From positions 1 to 11,561 of the forward strand of contig JACQVJ010000256.1 in assembly GCA_016209805.1 (NCBI GenBank): a stretch of 11,561 nucleotides of DNA, given 5' to 3'. The first letter of the stretch is position 1; each line of letters begins with the position of its first letter. Made by a program: the position numbers and the translations under genes. This DNA is from Ignavibacteriota bacterium (lineage in GTDB: Bacteria; Bacteroidota; Ignavibacteria; UBA10030; UBA6906). This document shows, piece after piece, positions 1 through 5,051 of the stretch. The notes under the pieces are model-generated. The model worked only from the letters and a program-made list of their open reading frames with translations. It searched no databases and was not told where the DNA came from.

Positions 1-748
1 CAATGTGGATATCGCTTGCACCGACGCGCACTGCGTCAAGAAAAATGTTTGCAACAAGCGTAACGAGTTGGCTCCGGTCAATCTCACGATCGAGCATACT
101 ATCCAACTCGGCATCGTTCTCCTCGAATATCGAGTCGGCACCACCGCCGCTGACTGATTGCTGCTTGTCAAGAGAAACATGCTTCCACAACTCATTCCAG
201 TCACTCTCCTTCATGTAGCAGATTTCAAACTTGGCATAGCGCAGGGAACGCGCCACTTCGTACGCCTCTCTATCCGATGGGTTCGGCGTAACAACAAGGA
301 TCTTATCAGGCTGGCCTTCCGCCGTTTCGAACGGCATCACTTTGTGTCTCATGGCAAGCCGATATGCGGGACCTGGGAGACCATCAAGGAGCTTGTTAAT
401 CGACGTAGCCGATAGTCTCCGCAGGCTTCTCTCATTTGCATCAATGATGCGGAATGAATAGAACTGAGCAACCTCTTTTGCGAGCACCTCGCGTGAAATT
501 CCAAATTCGTCCACCAGCACGTCGACTACTCGCTTTTTCTCCCGGCCGTTCGGGTCTCGCAGCCAGTCCGAGGCCTCTGTTGCAATCTGGTCTGTGATGA
601 TCTTATTCCGAACGAGATGTTCGAGAAACGACGAAGCATAGGGCCTTTTTCTTTGAACGGGATGAAGGGGAATCGCTGAGGACGATTTCACCTTGTCCTC
701 ACCATTCTCATGATCTGATGGTTTTATGTTCTTCATTGTAAAGGCCAT
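1..748 (-). CDS. PilB/GspE-type secretion or pilus assembly ATPase, N-terminal part (runs off left edge)
   Basis: An open frame of 249 codons with no stop runs from ATG 748 to the window edge. The start has a good ribosome site (GGAGGT, about 5 bases upstream). After a polar, low-complexity first ~35 residues comes a region (about 40-200) that resembles the N-terminal domain of type II secretion/type IV pilus extension ATPases (T2SSE_N/MshEN-like), with the pattern of a helical start (SFLEHLVRNKIIT) and a later FEICYMKESDW strand region. The last visible residues, VGASDIHI, match the conserved ASDIH(I/L)E motif that opens the ATPase core in this family. Walker A and B lie outside the window, so catalytic competence cannot be judged. 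Family knowledge: these hexameric cytoplasmic ATPases power pilus or pseudopilus assembly. The response-regulator gene lies 36 bases upstream on the same strand, suggesting co-transcription. PilB versus GspE cannot be decided from this part. Confidence 0.88.
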   Translation of the reverse strand, partial: MAFTMKNIKPSDHENGEDKVKSSSAIPLHPVQRKRPYASSFLEHLVRNKIITDQIATEASDWLRDPNGREKKRVVDVLVDEFGISREVLAKEVAQFYSFRIIDANERSLRRLSATSINKLLDGLPGPAYRLAMRHKVMPFETAEGQPDKILVVTPNPSDREAYEVARSLRYAKFEICYMKESDWNELWKHVSLDKQQSVSGGGADSIFEENDAELDSMLDREIDRSQLVTLVANIFLDAVRVGASDIHI

Positions 749-784
749 GTCCTACCTCCGGTAAGCATTCACATGGAAACCCGA

Positions 785-1177
785 TCAAACTGTCTTGTCG
801 GCGGATTTCTCCACACGCACTTCTTTGAATCTTTCAATAACGGCAACGAGCTCTTCAATCGGGGTTGTCTTGCTGAAGAAAAAGTCGATGTTGGAATCGA
901 ACACAGCTTCACGGGTGTACGGGTCGTCAAAGCCGGAGATAAATATGAAAGGTGTTTCGGAGGCGCCCGCGAATTCCCGGACGTAGCTGTGGAATCTAAC
1001 GCCGTCGAGAGTCGGCATAAACACGTCAGAAATGATCAGATCGACGTGTTCCATCTCGAGGAATTCACGAGCCTGTTTACCGTTTTTGGCAAGAAGCAAC
1101 TCATACCCGTATGCCTTGAGTACCGCGCCGATCGCTTCAAGGTAACCTTCGTTGTCGTCAACGACGAGTATCTTCAT
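785..1177 (-). CDS. Stand-alone receiver-domain response regulator (CheY-like)
   Basis: This 130-residue protein is a single receiver domain with no output domain. It starts MKILVVDDN (acidic pair D7, D8); the likely phospho-acceptor is D51 in LIISDVFMP, the conserved Ser/Thr position is S81 (FIFISGF), and the conserved Lys is K103 (FFFSKTTP). The usual K-P pair is K-T here, a small departure. I chose ATG 1177 because it begins exactly at the family's first strand and follows GAGGTGATT; a longer frame from 1243 would add 22 residues without homology. It lies 36 bases upstream of the PilB/GspE-like ATPase on the same strand. Single-domain receivers next to pilus genes often act as signalling relays in motility (PilG/PilH/CheY type). 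That role is inference, since no sensor kinase is in view. Confidence 0.92.
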   Translation of the reverse strand: MKILVVDDNEGYLEAIGAVLKAYGYELLLAKNGKQAREFLEMEHVDLIISDVFMPTLDGVRFHSYVREFAGASETPFIFISGFDDPYTREAVFDSNIDFFFSKTTPIEELVAVIERFKEVRVEKSADKTV

Positions 1178-1402
1178 AATCACCTCAGTCCAGAAAGATT
1201 GGTGCCGGACAATTGCCGGCGTTAATTCGCATGCACTTGGCACAAAGGTTACGCCAAAAGGAAATAGCTAAATACTCGTTAATAATGGCTGGTGGGAGGG
1301 ATTCCTGAAGTAATAATTTCCGCGGCATTGAAAAAAAGACAAGCACAAATCGGGCAGGGATGGATTCACAAAAACAGTGACGGAGCCGGAAAGGAATGGG
1401 AA
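1178..1402. other. Intergenic region upstream of the response regulator
   Basis: I see no gene here. It must hold the promoter and leader of the minus-strand response regulator. Two small inverted repeats are visible: GCCGG/CCGGC at 1204-1220 (7-base spacer), which would fold into a weak hairpin in the leader, and TTGGC/GCCAA at 1237-1257 (11-base spacer), which could be an operator. No convincing -35/-10 pair was found on the minus strand. Open frames in this stretch look random. Confidence 0.4.
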
Positions 1403-1435
1403 GATAGAAAGAGCTTTGACAGTTCGTCAAAGCTC
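1403..1435 (-). terminator. Probable intrinsic terminator of the tRNA gene
   Basis: There is a perfect 10-bp inverted repeat, GAGCTTTGAC/GTCAAAGCTC (1411-1420 and 1426-1435), with a 5-base loop. Read on the minus strand it lies 3 bases after the encoded CCA of the tRNA and is followed by TTTCTATCTTC, a modest T-rich tail. Position and shape fit a factor-independent terminator; the weak U-tract lowers certainty. Confidence 0.7.
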
Positions 1436-1438
1436 CGA

Positions 1439-1515
1439 TGGTGGGCCCTGCAGGACTCGAACCTGCGACCCGCAGATTATGAGTCTGCTGCTCTAACCAA
1501 CTGAGCTAAGGGCCC
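1439..1515 (-). tRNA. tRNA with CAU anticodon, probably tRNA-Ile2 (AUA decoder)
   Basis: The 77-base minus-strand sequence folds as a full cloverleaf: acceptor stem GGGCCCT/AGGGCCC, D-stem GCTC/GAGC, anticodon stem GCAGA/TCTGC, T-stem GCAGG/CCTGC with TTCGAGT loop, discriminator A and an encoded CCA. The anticodon is CAT (1481-1479). CAU is shared by initiator Met, elongator Met and the minor tRNA-Ile that the lysidine synthase TilS modifies. The C4-G69 and C5-G68 pairs and the CTCATAA loop with following GGGTCGC resemble Escherichia coli tRNA-Ile2 more than its elongator tRNA-Met. There is no initiator-type 1-72 mismatch and no run of three G-C pairs in the anticodon stem. The tRNA call is certain; the Ile2 identity is a reasoned choice. 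Confidence 0.95.
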
Positions 1516-1526
1516 TCAAGTGTCAA

Positions 1527-1555
1527 AATATAACCACAATCAGAGCAAAAGACAA
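1527..1555 (-). promoter_or_regulatory. Sigma70-type promoter of the tRNA
   Basis: On the minus strand, TTGTCT (1555-1550) and TATATT (1532-1527) are separated by exactly 17 bases. The -10 box ends 11 bases before the first base of the tRNA, so transcription would start only a few bases upstream of the mature 5' end. The match is 4/6 and 5/6 to consensus. Confidence 0.6.
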
Positions 1556-1573
1556 GGCTCCCCATTTGCCAGC

Positions 1574-1602
1574 TTGACTTACATTTCGAAATAGACTACA
1601 TT
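1574..1602 (+). promoter_or_regulatory. Candidate promoter for the zinc-ribbon gene and rpsU
   Basis: TTGACT (1574-1579) and TACATT (1597-1602) are 17 bases apart on the plus strand, diverging from the tRNA promoter. The implied leader before the gene at 1716 is about 105 bases. The -35 box is strong and the -10 box is weak (4/6), so this is only a candidate. Confidence 0.4.
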
Positions 1603-1715
1603 GATTTTGAATTGTCCATGCTGGTAGCCTACCCTTCTAAAGATATCGCCCAAATCCTCTTTTCAGGGTTCGACTTCTCAGTGTTTTACTTCAGATTTTT
1701 AGCGCGGAGGTTCTA

Positions 1716-2108
1716 ATGGCCCGGGGAAAGAGCATCACCCAATTCTGCGCCCACTGTGAGCGAGTGACTCGAATGGAAATGATCGGCGCAGTCGAAACGC
1801 AACCGGATAAGACGTGGTACAGGTGTACTCGATGCCGGCACGCAACGCTTATCGATCTCGTGCAGTTTAGGAAAACCCAAGAAGAATCCAGGAAGAAGCC
1901 TGATCGTGCAGAGTGCTTTGAATACAGACCTCAGAATACCTATTCAGTTGGTCAGGCGATATTTCATAGTGAGTGGGGGGATATAGGTAAGATAATCTCG
2001 AAAGAACGAACATCCGGAGGGGAATCAGCCATAGTTGTCTCGTTTGAGAAGCTTGGCCAGCGAAGGCTTCTGGAGAATGTGATGATCAATCCCGAAGCCG
2101 AAGGTTGA
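1716..2108 (+). CDS. Uncharacterised zinc-ribbon protein with C-terminal CarD-like/SH3-like segment
   Basis: This is a 130-residue soluble protein that I cannot name. Residues 11-40 carry two CxxC pairs (C11-C14 in FCAHCE, C37-C40 in YRCTRC) about 22 residues apart, the layout of a zinc ribbon. A charged linker (about 51-68) leads to a second small domain at 69-125, with the pattern YSVGQAIFHSEWGDIGKI followed by AIVVSFEKLGQRRLLEN. That resembles the small beta-barrel opening of CarD/TRCF-type proteins (Y-x-V-G-x-x-V-x-H...G-x-G), but the resemblance is loose. Start ATG 1716 follows GGAGG at good spacing. rpsU begins 56 bases downstream on the same strand. Zinc ribbon plus small barrel suggests binding to nucleic acid or RNA polymerase, which is inference only. 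No membrane segment or signal peptide is present. Confidence 0.85.
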   Translation: MARGKSITQFCAHCERVTRMEMIGAVETQPDKTWYRCTRCRHATLIDLVQFRKTQEESRKKPDRAECFEYRPQNTYSVGQAIFHSEWGDIGKIISKERTSGGESAIVVSFEKLGQRRLLENVMINPEAEG

Positions 2109-2164
2109 GAAACCGGCTCGGAATGAACAAACTAAACGTTATAACTGCGAGGAGGTGATAAGGT

Positions 2165-2359
2165 TTGGTCGGTATCGTCGTGAGCGAAAACGAGCCCATC
2201 GACCGTGCGTTGAAGCGATTCAAGAAGAAGTACGAGCGCTCCGGCGTGTTGAAGGAGTTCAAGAAGCGAGCGTACTTCACAAAGCCCTCTGTAAAGAAGA
2301 GAATGAAGAAAGTGAAGGCTATCCGCCGCGCTCAGCGCACACTTGCAGAACAATCATAG
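2165..2359 (+). CDS. rpsU: 30S ribosomal protein S21
   Basis: This 64-residue, very basic protein matches S21 along its length: the N-terminal ENEPIDRALKRFKKKYERSG block corresponds to the conserved ENEPFDxALRRFKR... of S21, followed by GVLKEFKKRAYFTKPSVKKR and a basic tail. S21 sits on the small-subunit platform near the anti-Shine-Dalgarno end of 16S rRNA and helps start translation. The start is TTG at 2165: a very strong ribosome site (GAGGAGGTGA, 2150-2159) lies 5 bases upstream, no ATG or GTG fits, and homology begins immediately. A near-perfect anti-16S match paired with a weak start codon is a notable combination. It lies 56 bases after the zinc-ribbon gene and is closed by a terminator 13 bases after the stop. 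Confidence 0.96.
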   Translation: MVGIVVSENEPIDRALKRFKKKYERSGVLKEFKKRAYFTKPSVKKRMKKVKAIRRAQRTLAEQS

Positions 2360-2367
2360 AAGTACAG

Positions 2368-2394
2368 AAAAACCCGCCTTTCGGCGGGCTTTTT
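2368..2394. terminator. Bidirectional intrinsic terminator between rpsU and the histone-like gene
   Basis: A hairpin CCCGCC-TTTC-GGCGGG (2373-2388) is preceded by a run of A and followed by CTTTTT. Read on the plus strand it ends rpsU. Read on the minus strand it has a GAAA tetraloop and a T-run, and it lies about 90 bases past the stop of the convergent histone-like gene, so it probably serves both. Confidence 0.9.
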
Positions 2395-2482
2395 GTTCCC
2401 TCTTCACAAAGAGCAGAGATACACTCCCTTTTTGCCATCCCACCCAGGCAATGGATTGCATACCTCCCCCAAGAGAAGATTC

Positions 2483-2686
2483 TTACATGGCAGAAGTGTT
2501 TCCCTCAGCCTTCGCTTGCGCCTTAATCTCTTGAACTTCCTTCCTGATGTCCTGAGCTTTCCTTTTTAGCTCATTCATCGCTTTCCTGACGCGGGTTCCA
2601 GCAGATTTATTCCCCTTGTCATAGAACTTAATGAAGTCCTTTTCGAAACTGTTGACAAGATCCCGCAATTCCTGTAGTCTGCTCAT
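2483..2686 (-). CDS. Histone H1-like DNA-binding protein (Hc1 type)
   Basis: This is a 67-residue, mostly helical, Lys/Arg-rich protein (16 K/R). The sequence MSRLQELRDLVNSF with the central GNKSAGTRVRKAMNELK (25-41) and the KAQDIRKEVQEIK stretch (43-55) matches the small histone H1-like proteins common in Bacteroidota and related to chlamydial Hc1. Such proteins coat and compact DNA in the nucleoid. I chose ATG 2686 over ATG 2692: AAGGAG (2694-2699 on the opposite strand) is 7 bases from the former and only 1 base from the latter, and homology starts at MSRLQ. It lies 47 bases downstream of the deoxyhypusine-synthase-like gene on the same strand, so the two may share a transcript. No strong terminator separates them, only a 5-bp TGAGC/GCTCA hairpin. 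Confidence 0.88.
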   Translation of the reverse strand: MSRLQELRDLVNSFEKDFIKFYDKGNKSAGTRVRKAMNELKRKAQDIRKEVQEIKAQAKAEGNTSAM

Positions 2687-2733
2687 GGGCATACTCCTTG
2701 GTTATTTGTGTTAGACTCCTCTCATTTGAGCAA

Positions 2734-3852
2734 TCAGCTCACAGAGTTTTTGTGTTTTCGGTTCGATCGTTCGTATTGTTTTCTGAGATTCTCAACGATT
2801 TCTTGTCTCCGATCATAGAGACGTTTCAGTTTCCGCCTTCTTCTCTTTGCCAACGCATAGGAAGTAATAATTGGCATTGCTATCGTAGAATCTAAGTACG
2901 CAACGACCGTGTCGGGGAGGCTATCAGGATCTACTTTCCCCCAACTCACAGCTTCGGCGGGAGTCGCTCCAGAGAGTCCACCAGTATCGGGTCGGGCATC
3001 AGTAATCTGCAGAAAATAGTCATGCCCTTTCCCCTTTATTTTTAGGACCTCCTGGAGCTGAGGCTCCGTTTGAAGAATGAAGTTTTTCGGCGACCCGCCT
3101 CCGAATATCAGGACACCGCTCTTTCCTTTGTTTTCCTTTGCATCGAGGACTATTGCGGTTGTTTCATTGACATCCAATAAGACGTTGATCTTCGTTTTAT
3201 ATCCCGACAGCTCGATTTCTGCGATGTTCATACCGATGGAACTGTCTCCAGGCGACGAAGTGTAAACAGGAACGCTGCATTTGTGTGCCGCCGCCAGCAC
3301 GCTTGAGTGCTTGATTCCCAGCGCATCTTCGCGCTCAGCAACGTATTTTCCCAGTCGAAAATGAAGTTCCGCTGTTCCCATCTCTTTCTGAAACTCTTCT
3401 TTACGAACCACAGCACGAAAAAACTGATCTGTGGAGAGGAGAACGTTGTAATCAAACAGGATGTCGTAGATCCTGATGACTCCTTCTTTACGCAGCACTC
3501 GATCGTCGACGAATGGAGTTCCGCGATGCAACGAATGACCTATCGAAAAATGTGTATCGTGATAGAGATTTGCCCCGGTGCTCACAATCCAATCGACGAA
3601 ACCGGCCTCAATGAGAGGAACTATGCACGACCCGCCAAGTCCTGCTGGTGTCAGAGCCCCGGTTATGCTCATTCCAATCGTTACATCGTGTTCGAGCATT
3701 CTGTCGGCAAACAACTGGCACACCTCCCGAAGCCGACCCGCATTGAAGGCCTGAAAGTACTTGTCCACAAGGTCCACCACCGGAACATTCTCGGGTATCG
3801 GATTTTGGGCTATAGGTTTTCCGGCAAGCAGCTTATTTTTATCGGACTTCAT
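2734..3852 (-). CDS. Deoxyhypusine-synthase-like protein (NAD-dependent aminobutyltransferase family)
   Basis: This 372-residue protein is close to the length of human deoxyhypusine synthase. The N-terminal half shows [15 protein letters not shown] (92-106). The NAD-binding loop appears as GGGSPKN (251-257), and the C-terminal active-site stretch is DYFLQITDA...[16 protein letters not shown], with K306 at the position of the catalytic lysine in human SWGK. In eukaryotes and archaea the enzyme moves an aminobutyl group from spermidine to a lysine of eIF5A/aIF5A. Bacteria lack eIF5A, so the substrate here is different and unknown; homospermidine synthases are known relatives that use free polyamines. 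Residues 336-368 form a strongly basic tail (KRRRRKLKR...) that the human enzyme lacks. The start at 3852 has only a weak upstream AAGG. The histone-like gene follows 47 bases downstream. The family call is firm; the substrate is not. Confidence 0.93.
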   Translation of the reverse strand: MKSDKNKLLAGKPIAQNPIPENVPVVDLVDKYFQAFNAGRLREVCQLFADRMLEHDVTIGMSITGALTPAGLGGSCIVPLIEAGFVDWIVSTGANLYHDTHFSIGHSLHRGTPFVDDRVLRKEGVIRIYDILFDYNVLLSTDQFFRAVVRKEEFQKEMGTAELHFRLGKYVAEREDALGIKHSSVLAAAHKCSVPVYTSSPGDSSIGMNIAEIELSGYKTKINVLLDVNETTAIVLDAKENKGKSGVLIFGGGSPKNFILQTEPQLQEVLKIKGKGHDYFLQITDARPDTGGLSGATPAEAVSWGKVDPDSLPDTVVAYLDSTIAMPIITSYALAKRRRRKLKRLYDRRQEIVENLRKQYERSNRKHKNSVS

Positions 3853-4045
3853 TAACCTTACGCATTATGAAAACAGGTCTAAGATATGGTTGGATGAAAT
3901 AACGGAAAGCGAACGAAATAAGCAAGCAAAATCTTCAGAATTTCATGGTTTCTTGAGGGCTGGATGTTAGGTATTGGAAGGCCATTGGAATACCACGAAT
4001 ACCAAGTTCGTGTGCGCCCTCCTGAAGATTTTTTTTAGCTTTTCC

Positions 4046-4074
4046 TTGACATCCCGTGTTTCTCTTCTTATTTT
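4046..4074 (+). promoter_or_regulatory. Probable promoter of the fur-feo operon
   Basis: A perfect -35 box TTGACA (4046-4051) is followed after 17 bases by TATTTT (4069-4074), a weak -10 (4/6). The Fur-type palindrome begins immediately after it, at the expected transcription start, which is the position of a repressor site. Confidence 0.6.
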
Positions 4075-4075
4075 T

Positions 4076-4094
4076 ATTTAGACCAATTCTAAAT
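4076..4094. promoter_or_regulatory. Fur-family operator (19-bp palindrome)
   Basis: ATTTAGA-CCAAT-TCTAAAT is a perfect 7-5-7 inverted repeat; one further T/A pair extends it to 4075-4095. Length, AT-richness and the TTAGA/TCTAA core fit the boxes of the Fur/PerR/Zur family. It overlaps the start region of the promoter above and ends 10 bases before the fur start codon. The likely reading is that the Fur-type regulator represses its own operon when iron is plentiful. Binding is inferred from position and shape. Confidence 0.75.
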
Positions 4095-4104
4095 AGGAAC
4101 CTGG

Positions 4105-4548
4105 ATGGACTTTCAAGAAGCACACGATATTCTCACCAACCACCTGAAGGCCAGCGGAAAACATAGGGCCACGCCAGAGAGGTTTGCAATCCTTGATGCC
4201 GTCCTTCAAAGTCAAGGACACTTCGACGCAGAAAGTCTCTACTACCGGATGATTACCAATGGCGTGAAAGTGTCCAAGGCCACCGTCTACAACACACTCG
4301 AGATTCTTCAGGACTGTGGCCTCGTCTCGAAGTACCGCTTCGCCGAGAATACATCCCGGTATGAGAAAGCATTCGGTCGCCCGCATCATCATCATATGAT
4401 TTGTCTGAACTGCGGCGACATAATTGAGTTTGTCAATGACAAGATTGAGCGAATTCAGGAAGAGGCGTGCAACGAGAAAAACTTCAAGGTTCAGAGCACG
4501 ACAATTCAGATTTTTGGTACCTGTTCAAAATGCACAAAGAGACCATAG
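4105..4548 (+). CDS. fur: Fur-family iron-responsive transcriptional regulator
   Basis: This 147-residue protein spans the whole family. The N-terminal winged helix (about 1-85) includes RATPERFAILDAVL, HFDAESLYYRM and the recognition-helix motif SKATVYNTLEIL. The C-terminal metal and dimer domain contains PHHHHMICLNCGDIIEF (93-109) and two CxxC pairs (C100-C103, C140-C143) that form the structural zinc site. The residue after II in the GDIIEF motif is Glu108; PerR has Asp at this position, so Fur is favoured over PerR. Zur cannot be excluded from sequence alone, but the feo genes downstream support iron sensing. ATG 4105 follows AGGAAC. feoA1 starts 7 bases after its stop. The palindrome at 4076-4094 suggests autoregulation together with the feo genes. 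Confidence 0.93.
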   Translation: MDFQEAHDILTNHLKASGKHRATPERFAILDAVLQSQGHFDAESLYYRMITNGVKVSKATVYNTLEILQDCGLVSKYRFAENTSRYEKAFGRPHHHHMICLNCGDIIEFVNDKIERIQEEACNEKNFKVQSTTIQIFGTCSKCTKRP

Positions 4549-4555
4549 CACACTC

Positions 4556-4795
4556 ATGAACATTAACGCACATCTGTCGCTCCCTGACGCCCCGGTCGGT
4601 CGGAGGTTTCGAATTCATTATCTGAAATCACACGCGGAGATCTGTACACGACTTCGTGAACTTGGCTTTTGTGAGAATGCCGTTGTACGTTGCGTGACTA
4701 AAGGGAGCAGCAACATTATCTGCGAAGTATGCAACACACGTGTTGGCCTCAACACGGAAGTTGCCAGTGGTATCATAGTATCATCTCTTGATTGA
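4556..4795 (+). CDS. feoA: FeoA-domain protein, first copy (Cys-rich)
   Basis: This 79-residue small SH3-like FeoA protein has the typical order: PVGRRFRIHYL opening, LRELGFCENAVVRCV (the conserved R-L-x-E-L-G-x-x-x-G/A turn) and a GLNTEVASGIIV close. FeoA is a cytoplasmic partner that binds FeoB and is needed for Fe(II) uptake. This copy is divergent: it has five cysteines (C30, C39, C46, C56, C59), including a CEVC pair where ordinary FeoA has polar or hydrophobic residues. ATG 4556 was chosen because homology starts there; the longer frame from 4424 lies inside fur. There is no clear ribosome site, and the 7-base gap after fur suggests translational coupling. It is followed almost at once by the second FeoA. 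Confidence 0.88.
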   Translation: MNINAHLSLPDAPVGRRFRIHYLKSHAEICTRLRELGFCENAVVRCVTKGSSNIICEVCNTRVGLNTEVASGIIVSSLD

Positions 4796-4808
4796 GTTGG
4801 ATACCACA

Positions 4809-5051
4809 GTGAACGAAACAACTCTAAACACACTCATGCCAGGTGACCGAGCTGTTGTTACGCGTATCAATGGAGCCGGAGTAACTGTACGTCAGCGTCT
4901 TCTGGAAATGGGTTTGGTCAAAGGTGCTTTCGTGGAGTTGATTCGCTTCGCACCAATGGGCGACCCTCTCGAGATACGCGTAGGCCGATATCGACTTTCC
5001 CTGCGCCGCGTGGAAGCCGCGACCGTTATCGTATGCAAGGAGGCGAGATGA
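4809..5051 (+). CDS. feoA: FeoA-domain protein, second copy
   Basis: This 80-residue protein has the classic FeoA sequence: LMPGDRAVVTRING, VRQRLLEMGLVKGAFVELI, APMGDPLEIRVGRYRLSLRRVEAATVIV. The start is uncertain. TTG 4788 would overlap the end of feoA1 by 8 bases, TTG 4797 lacks a ribosome site, and GTG 4809 has GGA about 7 bases upstream and begins just before the conserved region; I chose GTG. Its stop overlaps the feoB start (ATGA, 5048-5051), so feoA2 and feoB are almost certainly translationally coupled. It is closer to textbook FeoA than the first copy and is the better candidate for the direct FeoB partner; that preference is inference. Confidence 0.93.
   Translation: MNETTLNTLMPGDRAVVTRINGAGVTVRQRLLEMGLVKGAFVELIRFAPMGDPLEIRVGRYRLSLRRVEAATVIVCKEAR

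Larger units (their letters stand above)
3853..4104. other. Divergent intergenic region between the DHS-like gene and fur
   Basis: This 252-base region must hold promoters for both divergent transcripts. The fur-side promoter and palindrome (4046-4095) are described separately. On the minus side I found no convincing -35/-10 pair for the DHS-like gene. The stretch 3880-4040 contains nothing else I can support; its open frames look random. Confidence 0.5.

Noticed and set aside
773..1225. 150-codon plus-strand frame opposite the response regulator
   Set aside because: It is the antisense shadow of the receiver-domain gene, which has all family motifs.
1237..1257. TTGGC/GCCAA repeat read as a sigma54 (-24/-12) promoter for the regulator
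   Set aside because: On the minus strand the GG is followed at the right distance by GT, not the near-invariant GC, so the match fails at the key position. It is kept only as an inverted repeat.
1185..1430. Minus-strand 81-codon open frame upstream of the response regulator
   Set aside because: It overlaps the tRNA terminator hairpin and the regulator's leader, has no ribosome site and has residue composition like random translation.
2155..2526. 123-codon plus-strand frame overlapping rpsU
   Set aside because: It is an out-of-frame reading of rpsU that runs through its terminator hairpin.
3307..3855. 182-codon plus-strand frame inside the DHS-like gene
   Set aside because: It is antisense to a gene with full-length family similarity and has no similarity of its own.
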